Source of the DNA: Polaribacter sp.
GTDB lineage: Bacteria > Bacteroidota > Bacteroidia > Flavobacteriales > Flavobacteriaceae
Direction: 5' to 3'
DNA: 64,000 bases
Assembly (NCBI GenBank): GCA_028343155.1
Contig: JAOLXX010000002.1
Span: forward strand, 62,001-126,000
A model generated the notes under the pieces. That model had not been told where the DNA came from. It ran no database searches and saw only the letters and a program-made list of their open reading frames with translations. Shown here piece by piece: positions 39,310 through 49,178 of this stretch; positions within the stretch are counted from its first letter, which is position 1, and every line of letters starts with the position of its first letter. A program made the position numbers and the translations under genes.

Positions 39310-41070
39310 ATGCAGCATCTTAAAGATTCAAAAAAAAATAAACCCAAAGTTTCCATCTTAAAAGCGTTTAAAACAATTATTTGGCCAAAGCGAAAATTAG
39401 TTTTCTTAGGGTTGGTTCTTATTGTTTTAAGTAGACTCTCTAGCTTGGTGTTGCCTTGGAAAAGTAAGGCTTTGTTAGATGAGGTAATTCCGAATAAAGA
39501 TTATGACCAGTTATATCATTTATTATTTATCGTTGGATTGGCAATTTTAGTACAATCCATCACCTCTTTTTTGTTAACCAGAATTTTAAGTGTACAGGCA
39601 CAGTTTTTAATTTCAGAATTAAGAGCGCAAGTTCAAAAAAAAGTAGTGTCTTTGCCCATAAGTTTTTTTGATAACACAAAATCTGGTGCATTAGTTTCTA
39701 GAATTATGAGTGATGTAGAAGGAGTTAGAAACTTAATAGGAACCGGTTTGGTTCAACTTGTTGGTGGAACAATTACAGCGGTAATTTCTATGATTTTACT
39801 GATTCAAATAAGTCCATCAATGACCTTTTTTGTGTTGGTTCCTGTTGCAGTTTTTGGCATCGTGGCTTTAAAAGCATTCAAATACATACGTCCTATTTTC
39901 AGAAACAGAGGCATTATAAATGCAGATGTAAAAGGAAGGTTAACGGAAACGCTCTCTGGAGTGAGAGTCATCAAAGCCTTTAATGCTGAAGCACAAGAGA
40001 ATAAAACTTTTGAGAAAGGTGTAGACAAGTTGTTTCAAAATGTAAAAAAGAGTTTAACGGCAACAGCATTTATGACAAGTTCTGCCACTTTCTTATTAGG
40101 AATTGCTTCCACAGGAATTATGGGAATTGGAGGTTATAAAATTATGACAGGCGAATTAACTGTTGGAGATTTTCTTTCTTTTACCTTACTGTTAGGTTTT
40201 ATGATTGCGCCTATTGTTCAAATGAGTAATATTGGTAGCCAATTAACAGAAGCACTTGCTGGCCTAGACAGAACTGAAGAACTAATGAATATGCCTGCCG
40301 AAGAGGACGATCTACAGAGGTCAATTGTTATAGAAAACATGAAAGGAACCCTTGTTTTTGATAATGTGTCTTTTTCTTACGAAGCAGGAAAAGAAGTATT
40401 AAATAATATCAGTTTTCAAGTTCCTTCTGGTTCTGTAACTGCTTTGGTTGGAAGTTCTGGTTCTGGAAAATCTACAATAGCGGGCTTGTCTGCTACCTTT
40501 TTAAATCCAAAATCAGGTAAAATCACCATTGACAATCAAGACATGTCTAAAGTAAAATTGTCTAGTTATAGGAAATATTTAGGTGTCGTTTTACAAGATG
40601 AATTTTTGTTTGAAGGAACTATTAAAGAAAATATTTTATTTCCAAGACCTAATGCTTCCGAAGAAGATTTACAAAATGCTGTAAAAGCAGCTTATGTTAA
40701 TGAATTTACGGATCGCTTTGAAAAAGGTTTAGATACTTTAATTGGAGAAAGAGGGGTAAAACTCTCAGGAGGTCAGCGTCAACGATTGGCAATTGCTAGA
40801 GCAATTTTGGCAGACCCTAAAATTATAATTTTAGACGAAGCAACCTCCAGTTTAGATACAGAAAGTGAATCTTTAATTCAAAAAAGCTTGTCTGAATTAG
40901 TAAAAGATAGAACGACCATTGTCATTGCCCATCGACTAAGTACCATAAAACAAGCTGATCAAATTTTAGTTATAGAAACTGGAAGTATTGTTGAAAGAGG
41001 TACACATGAAGAGTTAATTGCAACAAAAGGAAGGTATTTTGATTTATTTACCTACCAATCAAAAATTTAA
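39310..41070 (+). CDS. ABC exporter (permease-ATPase fusion)
   Basis: TM domain plus Walker A GSSGSGKS, signature LSGGQRQRLAIARAIL, Walker B IIILDEATSSLD. Confidence 0.93.
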   Translation: MQHLKDSKKNKPKVSILKAFKTIIWPKRKLVFLGLVLIVLSRLSSLVLPWKSKALLDEVIPNKDYDQLYHLLFIVGLAILVQSITSFLLTRILSVQAQFLISELRAQVQKKVVSLPISFFDNTKSGALVSRIMSDVEGVRNLIGTGLVQLVGGTITAVISMILLIQISPSMTFFVLVPVAVFGIVALKAFKYIRPIFRNRGIINADVKGRLTETLSGVRVIKAFNAEAQENKTFEKGVDKLFQNVKKSLTATAFMTSSATFLLGIASTGIMGIGGYKIMTGELTVGDFLSFTLLLGFMIAPIVQMSNIGSQLTEALAGLDRTEELMNMPAEEDDLQRSIVIENMKGTLVFDNVSFSYEAGKEVLNNISFQVPSGSVTALVGSSGSGKSTIAGLSATFLNPKSGKITIDNQDMSKVKLSSYRKYLGVVLQDEFLFEGTIKENILFPRPNASEEDLQNAVKAAYVNEFTDRFEKGLDTLIGERGVKLSGGQRQRLAIARAILADPKIIILDEATSSLDTESESLIQKSLSELVKDRTTIVIAHRLSTIKQADQILVIETGSIVERGTHEELIATKGRYFDLFTYQSKI

Positions 41071-41142
41071 AAATTTGGTTTTTTGTAAACTTTCTCCAAA
41101 AAAACGATAGAACTATCTATTAAAATAAACGAAAATCAACTT

Positions 41143-41909
41143 ATGAAAAAAATACTTTTATTCTTTATAATAGTATTAGCAATTTCTTGTAAAAACGAAT
41201 CAAAAAAGAACAAAAATAAGGAAGCAATTATTGAAGAAAAAAAAGGGAATTTTCCAGTAGAATTAGGAAAAGTTTTCGAAAAACATGGAGGCATCACTAC
41301 TTCGAAAAAAGTACAAATACTATCTTTTAATAAAGGAGAAGAAGTGCATACAGTGTCATTAAATTCTAGAAAAACAACAGTTAATACGCCAGAATATTCT
41401 TTAGGTTTTGATGGGGAAGAAGTATGGTTAGATGAAGTTAAAAAAGGAACTTTTAAAGGGAACCCTACTTTTTATTATAACTTATATTTTTATTTTTGTG
41501 CAATGCCTTTTGTTTTAGCTGATGATGGAATTAGTTATGAAAAAGTAGCTGATTTGGTTTTTTGAAGACACAAAGTATCCAGGAAATAAAATTTCATTCA
41601 AACCAGGGAAAGGAACTTCGCCAGACGATAATTATTTTGTGTATTACCACCCAGAAACATATCAAATGGAGTGGTTAAGTTATACCGTTATTTTTTTCGA
41701 TAAAAAAGTTTCTAATATAGTTGCTATTATTCAATATAACCAATGGGAAGATTTAAGTGTGTTGATATTGCCAAAAAAAAATTACTTGGTATAAAAAAGA
41801 ACATAATTGAGTTCTTATAACCTCTATAAAACCTTTTACAGAATTTACATTACCTTTGGTTAGTCGAGGTAAGTTAGCTGCTCCTTTTTTTGAAAAACGC
41901 GTTAATTAG
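41143..41909 (+). pseudogene. DUF6503-like lipoprotein gene, disrupted by frameshifts and a stop
   Basis: ORF 41143-41565 (lipobox ISCKN) ends in a T-run; removing one T continues as EDTKYPGNKISFKPGKGTSPDDNYFVYYHPETYQMEWLSYTV..; removing one A from an A9 run restores LPKKITWYKKEHN; in-frame TGA; then VLITSIKPFTEFTLPLVSRGKLAAPFFEKRVN*. Confidence 0.8.
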
Positions 41910-41949
41910 TTCGTTAGATAGCCGTAGCTTAAAATTTGTCCGTTTACCA

Positions 41950-42522
41950 TTATTTTTTTCCTTTTAGATGCTCACTGATTTTATCATACACTGTACAATA
42001 ATACTCATGAAATCTAGTAAGCAAAATGTTTTCATTCTTTTTTGTGTTTCTAAGAATATCTAAATCGAATAATTGAATGCCTGCAACTTCTTCCTTTTGA
42101 GGGATTAAATCTGAAATAGGAGCTTTCAATTCTCCTATAAAAACATGATGAAACTCATTGTCTTGAATTCCATTTTTGTGAGAAACTTGGTGTATTCTTG
42201 TTCCAATTTTAATGAGGTCTTTTTCTTTAATATTTAAACCAATTTCTTCAAAAATTTCTCTTTTTGCAGAGGCTAAAACTCCTTCTCCAGCACCAATGTG
42301 ACCAGCAACAGAAATATCCCACAAACCTGGAAACACTTTTTTTGTCAGTGCCCTCTTTTGGAGGAGTATTTTTTCATCCGAAGTAAATAGCCAGATATGA
42401 ACTGTCGCATGAAACCAACCGTTTTTATGCGCTTCAGATTTCAGTGCTCTTCTACCTGTTAGGGTTCCTTCAGGGGTTAAAATATCAATAAGCTCGTCCA
42501 TGGCAAAAGACAAGATTTTCAC
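41950..42522 (-). CDS. NUDIX hydrolase (isopentenyl-diphosphate isomerase-like)
   Basis: Nudix box GHIGAGEGVLASAKREIFEEIGL; real start probably MDELIDIL. Confidence 0.9.
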   Translation of the reverse strand: MKILSFAMDELIDILTPEGTLTGRRALKSEAHKNGWFHATVHIWLFTSDEKILLQKRALTKKVFPGLWDISVAGHIGAGEGVLASAKREIFEEIGLNIKEKDLIKIGTRIHQVSHKNGIQDNEFHHVFIGELKAPISDLIPQKEEVAGIQLFDLDILRNTKKNENILLTRFHEYYCTVYDKISEHLKGKK

Positions 42523-42578
42523 AAATCTTCAAAAATAGAAAGGAATGAGAACTTGTGAAATTCGTGTCATTGAATTAA

Positions 42579-43667
42579 TTATTTGAAATAAGAAAAGGTT
42601 TCTCCTTCTTCTATTTTTAATAATGTTTCATAAATCATTTTAATTACATTTTCTACATCCTCTCTATGCACCATTTCAACCGTAGTGTGCATGTATCTTA
42701 AAGGTAAAGAAATCAATGCAGACGCAACACCTCCATTGCTATATGCAAAAGCATCAGTATCTGTACCTGTTGCTCTAGAAAGCGCAGAACGTTGGAAAGG
42801 AATGTTTTTAGCTACTGCGGTTTCTGTAATTAAATCGCGTAATTTTTGTTGAACAGCAGGAGCATAAGCAATCACTGGCCCTTTTCCCATTTCTAATAAT
42901 CCTTCTTTTTTCTTGTCTATCATTGGTGTGGTAGTGTCATGCGTAACATCCGTAACAATAGCAACATTTGGCTGTATTGTTTGTGTAATCATTTCTGCTC
43001 CACGAAGTCCAATTTCTTCTTGTACAGAATTTGTAATGTACAATCCAAAAGGCAGTTCTTTTTTATTTTCTTTTAGTAGACGAGCTACTTCTGCAATCAT
43101 AAATCCACCCATTCTATTATCTAAAGCACGACACACAAATTTGTCTCCGTTTAAAATATGAAATTCATCTGGATAGGTAATTACACAACCAACATGAACG
43201 CCTAAGGCTTCCACTTCTTTTAAGGTTGTACAGCCTGTATCAATAAAAATATTGTCAGGTTTTGGTGCTTCTTCATTTGCTTTATCTCTTGTGTGAATTG
43301 CTGGCCAGCCAAAAACGCCTTTTACAATCCCTTTTTTAGTGTGAATATTTACAATTTTACTAGGTGCAATTTGATGGTCAGAACCTCCGTTTCTAATGAC
43401 ATAAATCAAACCATTATCTGAAATGTAATTTACATACCAGGAAATTTCATCTGCATGCCCTTCTATTACTACTTTGTATTTTGCATCTGGATTTATAACT
43501 CCAACAGCAGAACCATAGGTATCTGTAATAAAAGTATCTACATAGGGTTTTAAATAGTTCATCCAGATTTTCTGACTTTCCCATTCATAGCCCGTTGGAG
43601 CAGCATTGTTTAGGTATTTCTCTAAAAAGGTGAGTGATTCTTTATTTAAGATTGATTTTTTTGACAT
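42579..43667 (-). CDS. M42 family metallopeptidase (glutamyl aminopeptidase/endoglucanase-like)
   Basis: IEGHADEISWYVNYI; RALDNRMGGFMIAEVARLL; SVQEEIGLRGAEM. Confidence 0.92.
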   Translation of the reverse strand: MSKKSILNKESLTFLEKYLNNAAPTGYEWESQKIWMNYLKPYVDTFITDTYGSAVGVINPDAKYKVVIEGHADEISWYVNYISDNGLIYVIRNGGSDHQIAPSKIVNIHTKKGIVKGVFGWPAIHTRDKANEEAPKPDNIFIDTGCTTLKEVEALGVHVGCVITYPDEFHILNGDKFVCRALDNRMGGFMIAEVARLLKENKKELPFGLYITNSVQEEIGLRGAEMITQTIQPNVAIVTDVTHDTTTPMIDKKKEGLLEMGKGPVIAYAPAVQQKLRDLITETAVAKNIPFQRSALSRATGTDTDAFAYSNGGVASALISLPLRYMHTTVEMVHREDVENVIKMIYETLLKIEEGETFSYFK

Positions 43668-44044
43668 GTGTGTGTTTAAAAAGTTATTAAGTTAGAAGTA
43701 TATAAATTAAAAAAAAAGTTTTTAATGATAATTTGAATCTTACTTTTTTTTGCATGTTGTATAGATAACCTTGTTGCTTGATTTCCGTAAAAATAAAACG
43801 ATTTTTTATTTTTACGGAAGTTAATCTTAAAAAGTTGTAAAAAAAAAATACTACTCATTACAATTATTGATAAATAAAAGGATAAAGTTAGTTTTTGAAA
43901 ATTTTAATTATAGCCTAATTAATTCATCTTGATTGAGAAGAATGCCCAGTGTTGATCGTATTTGTGTAATTTCTAAAAATCGTTTTATTTTATTATAAAT
44001 TAAGACTAAATAATTCCTATTTTTGCCGTGTTAATGGAATTTAA

Positions 44045-44569
44045 TTGATGAATTTATCCAAATTAAAAGAAGCTAGAATTAGAAGGAAGTTTGATAAAAT
44101 GCTTTCAAGATTAGAAGAAAACAGCACTGTTTCTAAAAAAGAGATCATAACCGTTGGTATTTTAACTACGGATGAAATTTCATCAAAAATAGAGTTACAA
44201 TCAAAAGTTGAATCGATACTTGGGATTAGAAATTCTAAAATCTATAGTTTTAAGAAATTTGATAAATCAGCTACTGTCTCCTACAAACATTTTTCAGAAA
44301 AAGATATGAATTGGAATGGCACATTTGTACAACCTAACTTTCAAATTTTTTTAGCACAACCGTTTGATTTATTAATTGGTTATTTTGATGTGAAAAATTT
44401 ATATTTAGAAAAAGCAATTTCACAAGCCAATGCTAGTTTTAAAACTGGTTTTTCAGGTATCAATTCAAAATTATATGAATTAGAAATTGCTGAAGCAGTA
44501 ATTAAAATAGACGAATTTCTTTTAGAACTCAAAAAGTACCTTCAAATTCTTGAGAAACTAAAAAATTAA
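44045..44569 (+). CDS. DUF6913-like conserved flavobacterial protein
   Basis: 174 aa; ..NWNGTFVQPNFQIFLAQPFDLLIGYFDVKNLYLEKAISQANASFKTGFSGIN..; precedes dapA. Confidence 0.7.
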   Translation: MMNLSKLKEARIRRKFDKMLSRLEENSTVSKKEIITVGILTTDEISSKIELQSKVESILGIRNSKIYSFKKFDKSATVSYKHFSEKDMNWNGTFVQPNFQIFLAQPFDLLIGYFDVKNLYLEKAISQANASFKTGFSGINSKLYELEIAEAVIKIDEFLLELKKYLQILEKLKN

Positions 44570-44667
44570 ACTTTAAGAATAAAGTTGTGTATTCTTAGTA
44601 AGAAGATACAATTTAGTAATAATATCCATCTTAAAATTGTAATTTTACGACCTTAAAACATTATAAA

Positions 44668-45543
44668 ATGCAGAAATTTATTGGAACTGGAGTTGCGTTG
44701 ATTACCCCTTTTAAAAAAGATTTAAGTGTAGATTTTGATGCACTTGTAAAGTTGGTAAACTACAATATTGAAAACGGAACAGACTATCTAGTTATTAATG
44801 GTACAACCGCTGAAAGTGCTACAATTACAGCCGAAGAAAAGCAAGAAATCATACAGGTCATTATCAATACAAATAACAGTCGATTGCCCTTGGTTTTAGG
44901 TGTTGGAGGTAATAATACGGCGTTGGTTGTTGCAGAATTAAAAACAAGAGACTTTACAGGTTTGGATGGAATTCTTTCTGTAGCACCCTATTACAGTAAA
45001 CCAACTCAGGAAGGATTTTATCAGCATTTTAAAGCCATTGCAGAAGCTACAGATCTACCTATAATTTTGTATAATGTTCCTGGTAGAACTGCTAAAAATA
45101 TGGAACCTGCTACTACTTTACGTTTGGCAAAAGATTTCGATAATATTGTAGCCGTTAAAGAAGCAGGAAATAATAAACAACAATATTATACTTTATTAAA
45201 AGACAAGCCAGCAGATTTTTTAATTATATCTGGAGATGATGATCTAGCATTGGGTGTTGCCTTAGCAGGTGGTGCTGGAGTGATTTCTGTTATTGGACAA
45301 GCATTTCCAAAGCAGTTTTCTACCATGATCAATCATGGATTGCAAGGGAATAATAAAGAAGGTTATGCACTTCATTATAAAATGATGGATATTGTAGACT
45401 ACATTTTTGAAGAAAATAATCCTGCAGGAATAAAAGAAGTTTTACAAGTGTTAACTATTTGTAGTAATGAAGTTCGTTTGCCTTTAGTAAAAGCAAGTGC
45501 GCCGTTGAGTGCTAAAATCACTAAATTTGTTTTAGATTTTTAG
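44668..45543 (+). CDS. dapA: 4-hydroxy-tetrahydrodipicolinate synthase
   Basis: [55 protein letters not shown]. Confidence 0.96.
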   Translation: MQKFIGTGVALITPFKKDLSVDFDALVKLVNYNIENGTDYLVINGTTAESATITAEEKQEIIQVIINTNNSRLPLVLGVGGNNTALVVAELKTRDFTGLDGILSVAPYYSKPTQEGFYQHFKAIAEATDLPIILYNVPGRTAKNMEPATTLRLAKDFDNIVAVKEAGNNKQQYYTLLKDKPADFLIISGDDDLALGVALAGGAGVISVIGQAFPKQFSTMINHGLQGNNKEGYALHYKMMDIVDYIFEENNPAGIKEVLQVLTICSNEVRLPLVKASAPLSAKITKFVLDF

Positions 45544-45743
45544 TGATTGACCCTGCCTGAAACTATAAAAAAGAAGCGCTTATCATTTTTTAAAAAAACG
45601 ACCTCAAAAAGTTGAATTAATATTAACAAATCTTTAGTAACAATTAATCGCTTTACTAAGGTTTTTTGTAGATAATTGTACTGCACAATTTACTGTGTAA
45701 AAAAACGTTTTATTAATCCATATTTAATCACTAATTTTGCACG

Positions 45744-46604
45744 ATGCAAAAAATTAAAAATTTAGCGTGTTTATTGATGTTTTCACTTGTCTTATTGTCC
45801 TGTGGTGAATATCAGAAAGTATTAAACAAAGGTACCGCCGAAGAGCAATATAAAATGGCGAACAAAATGTACGAAAGTAATAAGTACAGTAAAGCTTTGC
45901 GGTTGTTTGAGAAAATTACACCAACCTACAGAGGAAAACCTCAAATGGAACGAATCCAATTTATGGTTGCTCAATCAAATTTTAATGAGAAAAGTTATAG
46001 CACTTCTGGTTATTACTTTGATCGATTCGCTAAAAATTATCCAAAAAGTTCAAAGAAAGAAGAAGCCTCTTTTTTATCTGCTTATAGTTATAAATTAGCA
46101 TCACCGCGTTTTAGTTTAGATGCAACAGATACAAATAAAGCTTTAGAAGCATTTCAAACATTTATTGATACCTACCCAGATTCTGATAGAATTGAAGAGG
46201 CAAATACCCACTACAAAGAATTAAGATATAAGCTTCAAAAGAAATCTTTCGAAATTGCAAAAACCTATTATAGAACAGCTGATTATGATTTAAGAAATTA
46301 TAAATCTGCAATTCAGGCTTTTGATAATTTATTGTCAGATTATTTAGGTTCAGAATTTAAAGAGGAAGCTTATTATTACCGATTAAAAGCGGCACATGAT
46401 TTTGTTTTAAAAAGTACAGTAAGAAGAAAACCGGAACGTATTAAAGATGCTATTGAAGCATACGAAAAACTGAAAAGAAACTTTCCTGAATCTAAATTTA
46501 TGGAAGCTTCTAATGAAATGTTAGCGACTTTAGATGCAACAGAAAAAGAGGTAGCAGCGATATTTGCAAAACAAAAAGAATTTAAAAGTTCACAAAAGAA
46601 ATAA
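45744..46604 (+). CDS. bamD: outer membrane assembly lipoprotein BamD
   Basis: Lipobox VLLSCGEYQKVLNKGTAEEQYKMANKMYE; TPR repeats. Confidence 0.93.
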   Translation: MQKIKNLACLLMFSLVLLSCGEYQKVLNKGTAEEQYKMANKMYESNKYSKALRLFEKITPTYRGKPQMERIQFMVAQSNFNEKSYSTSGYYFDRFAKNYPKSSKKEEASFLSAYSYKLASPRFSLDATDTNKALEAFQTFIDTYPDSDRIEEANTHYKELRYKLQKKSFEIAKTYYRTADYDLRNYKSAIQAFDNLLSDYLGSEFKEEAYYYRLKAAHDFVLKSTVRRKPERIKDAIEAYEKLKRNFPESKFMEASNEMLATLDATEKEVAAIFAKQKEFKSSQKK

Positions 46605-46611
46605 ACGAATT

Positions 46612-46932
46612 ATGGATTACAAAGACACAAAAGCAGTATTGAGTACGATTACTTATGATAAAAATGAAATTGAAGCTCCTACACAAAATATTTATGAAGC
46701 AATTTCTATAATTGCTAAAAGAGCAAATCAAGTAAGTGGTGACTTAAAGAAAGAATTAGTTGATAAATTAGAAGAGTTTGCAACTTTTAATGATAGCTTA
46801 GAAGAAGTTTTTGAAAATAAAGAGCAAATAGAAGTTTCTAAATTTTACGAAAGATTACCAAAACCAACAGCGATTGCAGTTGAAGAGTGGTTAAACAATA
46901 AAGTATATTTTAGAAACCCAGACACTGAATAA
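46612..46932 (+). CDS. rpoZ: DNA-directed RNA polymerase subunit omega-like protein
   Basis: MDYKDTKAVLSTITYDKNEIEAPTQNIYEAISIIAKRANQVSGDLKKELVDKLEEF; between bamD and coaBC. Start set at 46612 rather than ORF-track 46564. Confidence 0.88.
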   Translation: MDYKDTKAVLSTITYDKNEIEAPTQNIYEAISIIAKRANQVSGDLKKELVDKLEEFATFNDSLEEVFENKEQIEVSKFYERLPKPTAIAVEEWLNNKVYFRNPDTE

Positions 46933-48149
46933 TGTTTGTCTTAAGTGGTAAAAAAATTCTTTTAGGAATTACTGCTGGAATTGCTGCATACAAAACAGCT
47001 AGTTTAGTTCGTTTATTTATAAAATCAGGCGCAGAAGTCAAAGTTATTATGACTCCTGCGTCTAAAGACTTTATAACACCTCTCACACTTTCTACACTTT
47101 CGAAGAACCCTGTTCACTCTACTTTTTATAATACAGAAGAAGAAAATGAACAGTGGAATAATCATGTAGATTTAGGGCTTTGGGCAGATTATTTTGTAGT
47201 TGCGCCAGCAACAGCAAATACACTCTCAAAAATGGCCAATGGTACTTGTGATAACTTATTGTTAGCAACCTATTTATCAGCGAAATGTCCTGTTTATTTT
47301 GCACCTGCAATGGATTTAGACATGTATATTCACCCTTCTACAAAAGAAAATTTAGCTACCTTAAAATCTTTTGGAAACACAATTATTCCTGCAACTTCAG
47401 GAGAGTTAGCAAGTGGTTTAGTAGGAGAAGGTAGAATGGCAGAACCTGCTGATATTGTTTCCTTTATAGAAAAAGATATTTTATCATCTTTGCCTTTAAA
47501 AGGAAAGAAATTGCTACTTACTGCTGGTCCAACCTACGAAGCAATAGACCCTGTTCGTTTTATTGGAAATTATTCTTCTGGCAAAATGGGTTTTGCAATT
47601 GCAGAAGCAGCTGCTAATTTAGGTGCTGAGGTCTATTTAATTTCGGGTCCAAGTAATCAGCAAACAAAAAACGTTTTAATAAAAAAAATAGATGTAGTAT
47701 CTGCTGAAGAGATGTACGAAGCTGCGCATAGCTATTTTAAACAGGTAGATATTGCGATTCTTTCTGCTGCAGTTGCAGATTATAAATCAAAAAATATAGT
47801 TACCCAGAAAATAAAAAAGAAGGATGCTACGTTAAATATTGAGTTAATACCTACTAAAGACATTTTAGCTTCTTTGGGTGAAATAAAACAACAGCAGTTT
47901 TTAGTTGGTTTTGCATTAGAAACTGATAACGAGTTAGAAAACGCAAAAAGTAAACTAAAGAGAAAAAATTTAGATGCAATTGTATTAAACTCTTTACAAG
48001 ATGAAGGAGCTGGTTTTGCAACCGAGACAAATAAAATTACTATCATTGATAAAAATTTGAAAGAAAAATCTTTTAAATTAAAATCGAAATTGGCTGTTGC
48101 GAAAGATATTATGAACGAAATCGTAATTAGCATTAGGGATCAGGAATAA
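46932..48149 (+). CDS. coaBC: bifunctional phosphopantothenoylcysteine decarboxylase/phosphopantothenate-cysteine ligase
   Basis: GKKILLGITAGIAAYKTASLVR; TAGPTYEAIDPVRFIGNYSSGKMGFAIAEAA; TAATG overlap with rpoZ. Confidence 0.97.
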   Translation: MFVLSGKKILLGITAGIAAYKTASLVRLFIKSGAEVKVIMTPASKDFITPLTLSTLSKNPVHSTFYNTEEENEQWNNHVDLGLWADYFVVAPATANTLSKMANGTCDNLLLATYLSAKCPVYFAPAMDLDMYIHPSTKENLATLKSFGNTIIPATSGELASGLVGEGRMAEPADIVSFIEKDILSSLPLKGKKLLLTAGPTYEAIDPVRFIGNYSSGKMGFAIAEAAANLGAEVYLISGPSNQQTKNVLIKKIDVVSAEEMYEAAHSYFKQVDIAILSAAVADYKSKNIVTQKIKKKDATLNIELIPTKDILASLGEIKQQQFLVGFALETDNELENAKSKLKRKNLDAIVLNSLQDEGAGFATETNKITIIDKNLKEKSFKLKSKLAVAKDIMNEIVISIRDQE

Positions 48150-48232
48150 ATAGAATTTGAATGTAGAGCGTATAGAAAGTTCTTGTTTTTTTGTTTTATT
48201 TCCAGTTTCTAAAAATATAAAATCTAAAAAAA

Positions 48233-49123
48233 ATGCATAAACTTATATTCTTTTTTCTGATCTTATTTTCAGTTTCTTTAACCCAATCACAAGAATTAAA
48301 TTGTTTGGTTACAGTCAATTATAATCAAGTTCAAGGCTCAAATACTCAGGTTTTTAAAACTCTGCAAAAATCGTTGTCGGAGTTTATAAATCAAACAGAA
48401 TGGACGGATGAAAGCGTAGAACCTGCCGAAAGAATAGACTGTGCTCTAACCATTATTATAACTTCTAGAGATGCAAATACTTTTACTTCAACAATACAAA
48501 TCCAATCCACTAGACCCGTTTTTGGTGTTACTTATGCAACACCTATATTGAATTTAAAAGACAATGATTTTAACTTTAAATACAACGAGTTTGATCCATT
48601 AATTTATAATAAAAACTCATTTGATAGTAATCTAATTTCTACCATCGTTTTTTATATGAATGTTATTCTTGGTGCAGATGCAGATACTTTTAAAAAGAAC
48701 GGAGGAGAAGCCTATTTAAAAGAAGCTCAGAACGTAATGTTGCAAGCACAGCAAAGTGGCTTAGGTGCTTGGCAAAATGTAGTAGGGAAACAGAATCGTT
48801 TTTCATTGATTGATAATTTATTATCACCAAAATTAACTGACTTTAGAACAGCAACTTATAACTATCATAGAAAAGGATTTGATGCTTTTTCAAACAATAA
48901 AAAAAATGCAAAACAAACGATAGAAAATGCTGTGATCTCTTTGGAAAAAATCTATAACAAAACGGTAGGTAACTATTTAATTCGTTTGTTTTTTGATGCA
49001 AAAGCAGACGAAATTGTAAATATATATTCTGATGGCCCTGTTACAAGAAATCAAAATAAACTTACGCAAGTACTCAAGAAAATATCTCCAAACAATAATT
49101 CTAAGTGGAGAAAGATTAAATAA
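48233..49123 (+). CDS. porD: DUF4835 protein, type IX secretion system PorD
   Basis: QELNCLVTVNYNQVQGSNTQVFKTLQKSLSEFINQTEWT..RPVFGVTYATPILN; between coaBC and recN. Confidence 0.9.
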   Translation: MHKLIFFFLILFSVSLTQSQELNCLVTVNYNQVQGSNTQVFKTLQKSLSEFINQTEWTDESVEPAERIDCALTIIITSRDANTFTSTIQIQSTRPVFGVTYATPILNLKDNDFNFKYNEFDPLIYNKNSFDSNLISTIVFYMNVILGADADTFKKNGGEAYLKEAQNVMLQAQQSGLGAWQNVVGKQNRFSLIDNLLSPKLTDFRTATYNYHRKGFDAFSNNKKNAKQTIENAVISLEKIYNKTVGNYLIRLFFDAKADEIVNIYSDGPVTRNQNKLTQVLKKISPNNNSKWRKIK

Positions 49124-49178
49124 AACATTAATTTTGATGCAATTTTCACTAATTTTATTTTTCTAAAAATTAGTCAAT

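Noticed and set aside
39310-41070. ABC exporter as the missing pump for the DUF4956/HlyD/TolC-like operon
   Set aside because: It is about 11 kb away, on the other strand, and separated by unrelated housekeeping genes; no positional support.
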